Positions 58,755 through 64,000 of a stretch of DNA of 64,000 bases are shown one piece after another. This DNA is from Chelonoidis abingdonii (taxonomy: Eukaryota; Chordata; Testudines; Testudinidae): the NCBI RefSeq assembly GCF_003597395.2, contig NC_133770.1:203193408-203257407 (forward strand). The letters are read 5' to 3'. The notes under the pieces were generated by a model, which searched no databases, was not told the DNA's origin, and worked only from the letters and a program-made list of their open reading frames with translations. Both the position numbers and the translations under genes were made by a program. Every line of letters begins with the position of its first letter. Within the stretch, counting starts at the first letter, position 1.

Positions 58755-59085
58755 GAATCTATTTCCCCATGTTAAGTATCCTCACATCTTCTATAGGTCA
58801 TCTCAATTATCACTTCAAAAGTTTTTTTTCTCCTGCTGGTGATAGCTCATCTCAATTGATTGGCCTTTTACAGTTGGTGTGGCTACTTCCACCTTTTCAT
58901 GTTCTCTGTATGTATAAATATCTTCTTGCTGTATGTTCCAGTCTATGCATCCGATGAAGTGTGCTGTAGCCCATGAAAACTTATGCTGAAATAAATTTGT
59001 TAGTCTCTAAGGTGCCACAAGTACTCCTGTTCTTTTTGCGGATACAGACTAACAGGGCTGCTACTCTGAAACCTGTGTTTCACCT
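58755..59085 (+). mobile_element. Common interspersed repeat, 3' part (class unsure)
   Basis: Contains GCATCCGATGAAGTGTGCTG, AAATAAATTTGTTAGTCTC, TAAGGTGCCACAAGTACTCC and CAGACTAACAGGGCTGCTAC. This series of phrases is one I recognise as a very abundant repeat in turtles and other sauropsids. I cannot name its class with certainty. AAATAAA at 58,990 could act as a polyadenylation signal. Confidence 0.55.
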
Positions 59086-62000
59086 GTAAGTTGCTGCTTT
59101 CTTTGCTGTAGGTAAGTGCTTTTGCTGTCATCTTTAGCACAAGCAACACAGATCTCTATCTCAGATTTTTACCCTCTTGGGCAGTGTCCCACTCGTCTCT
59201 CTTTAGAAGCAACAAAGTGCTTAGAGACCTTCTTCTAGTTTTATTTCACCTTGTTCTCCCCACCACCTATACAAACTCTGTATTTATAATATGATATAAT
59301 GCTTTGCTCACTTGGCCAAGGAAGGGGGAGACAGAAAGTATCCTCCTCCTAGAGATCTCTCTTGGCTGTAACTCTGAAAAGAAAGCAAGCAAGCTTGCTC
59401 GCTCTCTCTCTGCCCCAGAGCACTTCCTTCTTATATCTTTTTCTCCCTTTTGGGTAATGGGCTAATTAGCCTTTGGGGCTTTCCTCAGCCGGTTTCAATC
59501 CACTAGCTAGGCACAGTTCTTCCTAATCAGGGCTACTCCTGAGAAACTACTTGTAATTGTGGTGACCAGAGTGCTGCAACACTTGTTGTTTCCTAACACT
59601 TTCACAGTCAGGTAAGTAAAATGAGAAGTGATTTTCAAATATAGGTTTAAAATTTGTTTGTAACTTATTAGTCTATCCATATCCTCCATTAGTGATTAGG
59701 AACTTAAGAATTGTCAGACTGGAGTCCATCTAGAACAGTGTCCCTTCTTCAATAGTGGCTAGCACCAGATGCTTCAGAGAAACAACGCTGGAATAGGCAG
59801 ATGGGATATCAGCTGCCTCCCCATTATATCTAATACTTAGCTATTAGTTTAAGCTCTGAACATACGGTTTGGTATTTCTTCCTATTTTTGTCACTAATTA
59901 TGATAATATCTTGAGATATAAATCTCAAATCTCTTTTTGAATCTTTCTAAATTCTTCCTACAGTGAAGAGTCCATTATGTAAAAATACTGAACTCTTTTG
60001 TGTTTATCTTTAAAAAAAAAAAAAAGTTTAAATTGAACTCCAAGATTACTGTTCCATTACTATAGACCTGTTTGGTTTTAGTCTGTTAGGAAACGCTGCC
60101 ACTCACCAATTACTAGAAAATATTACTTTAAACATTTTTGATGATTTTTCAAATCAGCATATAGTGATAATTGATACAAACACGTCAATTTCTTCAAGAT
60201 CAGTAAGGATTCCTCTTCCATAAATACCTGAGAGATTTGTGTGCAGTATTCATCTTGATGTTTTTCGTCTGGTCAATTTAGCAGTAGTAACTAAAATGCA
60301 GCCTCCCCCTGCCAAAAAAAAATCCACCCACCAAGTGCAAACACAGCTGAAATACCAGACTAAACATTAGTTCAAAATACTTTTATATTCATACTATGGC
60401 TTACATGAAATCTGAAAGTATTTGGTCCTACAGTTAGTCATATGTTGGGTTGCTTTTTATTGTATATTTAGTTTAGTTTTCACAGTTGACCATTCTGCAT
60501 AAAATATAATTTGCATTTGTTATCCAAAAATGGGCAAGCAATTACATCAAACTCTATGGATTTGTATGATTCATAGTACTTCTGGTGTGTGATCCAGAAA
60601 ATAATTTAAATCTATGCTAGGTAGTTTAAGTGTGATTTAGGGAAGAGATAGTTGAAGTATTTTCCACTGAAAACTGTTCTAGATTAATGTTCTAGAGCTT
60701 TCTAACTCATATGCTGGACCTCTCCACACAATCATATACAATATAAACATTTACAGTTACAGACTCTTTTTTTCATATGCCCAACTCTGCTCTTTTTCAT
60801 CCTCCCCTGCTGACAGGGCCCAAGATCTCCCTTGGGCACTCTTGGGTTGTGTACGATTGGGTGGAGGCATGATATGGAAGGCATTACCTTAACTTTATTT
60901 CCTTGTTTTCAGAGGCTTAAGTTTAAACACTGTCCACATTCTGGAAGGACATTAGGCATTTCTGGGCAACCTTAACTCTGTGGTGTTAATGGTTTTTGAC
61001 AGTGAATAACATTTATGTTCTGCATTTATGTCCTGATCCTACAAACACTTACATGTATACTCAAGTTTAAATATATGAGTAGTCCCATATAGTTAGTGAA
61101 ACTACTTTTGCTCTTCTACTTATTCTCCTTTCAGCAATTTTGTTCAGTCTGCATTTGCATTAGCATTGACATTTTAATCAGTTTCCTTTTAATGGCTTTT
61201 CAGGTTCCTTGCATTTTATGGTGGACACTGAAGTAAGTCCATACACATCTATACTTTTCAACCTGCCCTTTCATTTCACTTATACATATGTTTGTCAGCA
61301 ATATTTCTCTCAAAGGGCAATGCATATTTTGTAATAAACAATATCTGAAACCCAGTTGTTAGTAACAGCAACTATCAGAATCCTTATCAATTTGCTGTTT
61401 TAGCTGTGACAAACTAGCTGGCTGTCAGGCATTCAGGATTGTATGTGATTTTTAGATTGGTTTCAGTTTTAAAAGAACAATCCTATACATCCCCACAGTA
61501 TACTCTTAATGATGATTGGGGGCTCAGTTAACTGAAAGAGCAAAACTTTAAAGGCTGTTGATTTTTTCCCCTATAAATTTAGATGTGTTTTTCAGTGAAC
61601 AAGCCACAGCACATACAAAAAAGTAAGTGAGAAATCAAATATATAAATAATAATTAAACGATATTAAAATAAAGGTTATGATTTTCAGTAAATACCATGG
61701 TAGTCAAAGTGTGGATTTTTTTCCCCGTTTTCATGCTAAAATGAACAAATTTCAAGGAAAATTTATATTGACTGCTAGAGAAAATAATCTATTTGATATT
61801 AGTCAAAAATATCTAATGATTAGTATTTAGCAAGCTATAGAGCTTGTTGAATATTGGCTAAAAGATTATTTAACTAATATCAGTGAAATTTGCCAAACAT
61901 TTCTTAAACACTATTGGACTACTAAGACTGCTGTAAGCTCTTGTCAGAAATTAAAAATGAAACCAATAATTTATTTGAAAGTGGTCCTTTTATACCTAGG

Positions 62001-62319
62001 ACATTTTAATGATTCCTTCCTCTACTCCATCTCTCTCCCTTCCTCCCTTTATCATTTCCACACTGAAAATGTTGTAATTCCAGTGTAGGCCACAAAGTGC
62101 ATAAGGGAGAAAAGTGTCAAAAACTGCTCATAGAAAGTCAAGCACATTGTATGTCTGTAGGATGAGTGTAGATCCATGCAGATAGAGATGGCACTGCAAG
62201 ACAAAGTGCTGTGGAACACCCCATATATAGGTGAACACAGCTAGAGAAACAATCCAGCCAATCATTGTGCTGTATATAATCATCCCCATTTGGTTAAGAT
62301 TAGTGAGAAAATGACAAAT
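59086..62319. other. AT-rich sequence, nothing recognised
   Basis: Ordinary AT-rich sequence. A small palindrome AGCAAGCTTGCT lies near 59,388, and an A-run at 60,012-60,025. No exon, RNA gene or transposon was supportable. Confidence 0.45.
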
Positions 62320-63425
62320 GATCTTTGCTATATGAAGATCTGGTGTTCATGGTAATATTAAATTTGTCAGCTGTCTTCTATGTCATTGACTACAAGGTGC
62401 TATTGAGTCATTTGAAGAGACTATACTCGGTATTTATGAGACCGATCATGGGTCTGAGACCATGTCATACTTGTTGAGTGGTTTCAAAGCATAAAATATG
62501 GGTGATTGCTCCTTCCTGAGGACACACTCATGTAGCATTCTGCCGGTGTCTATCTACTTTCCCCTCAAAATGTATGTTGGGTCATTTGGAGGTCAGTGAG
62601 GAGACATGGGTTGTAGTGTTGTCAGATTGTTGATGTGACACCCAGGTATTTATCTCCATTTCATCTGACCTAGCCAAAGCCGTCAGTTGCCATATCCATT
62701 GTTTAGCTGAGAGAGTCTAACTGAGGCTGGAAGAAAGCTGGCTAAGTCTGAGACAGCAATTAGCTGACGTTCATTGGTTGGTGGAAAAGATCAGAAATTA
62801 CAGTTAGGATAATAAGTGCTTCTGTGACAGAGGGTGTGTGACTGCCTTTTATTGCTTGAGTTTAGGCTTAGTTAGATTACCAGCTAATGTTTAGGGGATC
62901 ATATAGCAGCACTGGATAGAACTTTTTTTTTTCCATCCACATCAGGCTACAAGGTTGTGACTGTTTCTTTTGGATTATTTTGTTAGTCATCAATGCCTTT
63001 GTCATCTCTACCTTAGATCATTGTAATGTACTCTACAGCCCCTCCAGCTACTATAAGATACAGACTCAGGCAGATGTACAGCAGGTTGTTGGCATTTCTC
63101 TACAGATACCATCCTACAGGATACTGTGAGCACTAGGGGTTGCTGAACTCCATCAGGTTAGAGCTGGTCTGCCAGGAGTGCTGACATCTGGACTGAGACC
63201 TCTGAGCATTTCTGGGGCACACGCTATGGCCAAAATGCTTTTACAGAGGCACTGTGGTATTGTTTCTGCTTATTGGGCACAGTTACTGTCTAGCATCTAT
63301 TGGGTTGTCTTGTCTCCGGTCTTTGGAATTGCATCTCAAATCACCAGATGCTCTGTGAACCACTCACTCTCTACTTTAAATGTCTGTTTGGCTGCACATC
63401 TTCTAGCTGGAATACCCATGTTCTA
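62320..63425 (+). mobile_element. L2-like LINE relic (RT fragments)
   Basis: Plus-strand translations in changing frames give LINE RT pieces in the right order: an L-S-A-x-F-x-x-I-D-Y-x-V-L-L segment near 62,365 (motif A is normally L-S-A-A-F-D-T-V-D-H), SISSDLAKAV near 62,657, and FVISTLDHCNVLYS near 62,998 (thumb-region L-D-Y-C-N-x-L-Y). This pattern fits L2-type LINEs. Many stops and shifts mark an old copy. The 82-codon frame at 63,178-63,426 is a by-product. Confidence 0.5.
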
Positions 63426-64000
63426 AGGGACAGCCTGCAGCACTGACTCTGTTCTTGTAGAGTTTCCCTAATTTGCATTTTGACACCATCTGGATACAAT
63501 AGCCATGCTCAGTGGGCTGCATTAGGTTTTTGCCTTGGGATCAGGAAAAGCCACCATGGTTGTGTGGGGTTTGCTTACTTTTAATGGGAGAAATTGCATT
63601 TTTTTAACACCTGCTCAACCTCCATGTTGCCACACAATGAAGTGTCTTCCAATCCTAATCTTCCATGATTCTGTTACAACATGGTTTAAGCTGCTTTCAG
63701 TTATTTAAATTAAGTTTAAAACCCTGCTCTTTAAAATCTGTGTTTACCTTGGAAATGTGGATTCTCTTATCTTCCTCTTCCTCTTGAACAAAATACTTAC
63801 GGAAATTTATTTAAAAGGAGCATTTTCTGGTTTATTAAACCTAAACCTTTTGACTTTGCTTAGAATCTGTTACCCTTTTAACAAAAGATATTATAATCAA
63901 AATATTTAACTGGGGGGGAAACCCTCTGATAGTAGAGACAAATATAGGTGGGGTTCGCACAACAAAAATTTTGGTGGCCTCAGAGTATGAACACCAACTC
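63426..64000. other. AT-rich sequence, nothing recognised
   Basis: AT-rich, CpG-poor, no recognisable gene or repeat up to the window end. Confidence 0.4.

Overview
The window looks like interspersed-repeat DNA from a turtle (Testudines), probably a cryptodire. The reasons are tRNA-derived SINE copies with a CR1-like tail, several CR1 LINEs on the minus strand, LTR remnants of the kind common in turtle genomes, and hAT-type non-autonomous DNA elements with 8-bp target duplications. I see no convincing host protein-coding gene, rRNA, functional tRNA gene or CRISPR array. Almost every long open frame here is a shadow of a tandem repeat whose unit length is a multiple of three.

Layout. 1-2,060 is pyrimidine-rich and random-looking, with no visible CpG depletion. 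About 2,800-6,600 is a decayed endogenous retrovirus: a gag-like piece, an integrase C-terminal piece, an Env-like membrane anchor, then an LTR-like region with ATTGG boxes and AATAAA. 6,830-14,150 is AT-rich sequence with three SINEs. 14,155-16,735 is an LTR split by a 5'-truncated CR1 whose RT frame is intact and which ends in a fold-back. 18,400-21,060 is a second, broken non-LTR retrotransposon of another clade. 22,011-24,673 is an older CR1.

24,674-52,498 is the main feature: a 27.8-kb block made of a 438-bp hAT-like MITE, about 27 kb of a telomere-like 36-bp minisatellite, and a second, direct copy of the MITE. The block interrupts the older CR1, whose 5' part resumes at 52,499. The outer ends carry one 8-bp target duplication (TCCATACG/CCTATACG). 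The inner ends carry another matching 8-mer (CCTAAGGG/CCTAAGGT), and both MITEs sit at the same phase of the 36-bp unit. This arrangement is what recombination between a MITE in the CR1 and a MITE inside a satellite circle would leave, or what mobilisation of a MITE-satellite-MITE composite would leave. The array also holds two duplicated LTR-like inserts (27,370-28,481; 30,395-31,305), a CR1 (34,409-35,925), and a solo LTR that contains the 652-bp N gap (44,144-45,196).

Each minisatellite monomer contains CTAGGGTTAGGGTT, which includes a TRF1/TRF2-type YTAGGGTTR site, and four GGG tracts that fit a G-quadruplex formula. Three zones (29,475-30,394; 34,409-35,925; 38,710-40,970) are dense in one-base indels. 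One of them is flanked by an exact 577-bp duplication, so part of the array is probably unpolished or mis-assembled.

52,499-64,000 is ordinary repeat-rich, AT-rich sequence: the CR1 5' piece, two LTR-like segments, a GC-rich hAT element with a perfect 8-bp target duplication, a common 3'-terminal repeat, and an L2-like LINE relic.
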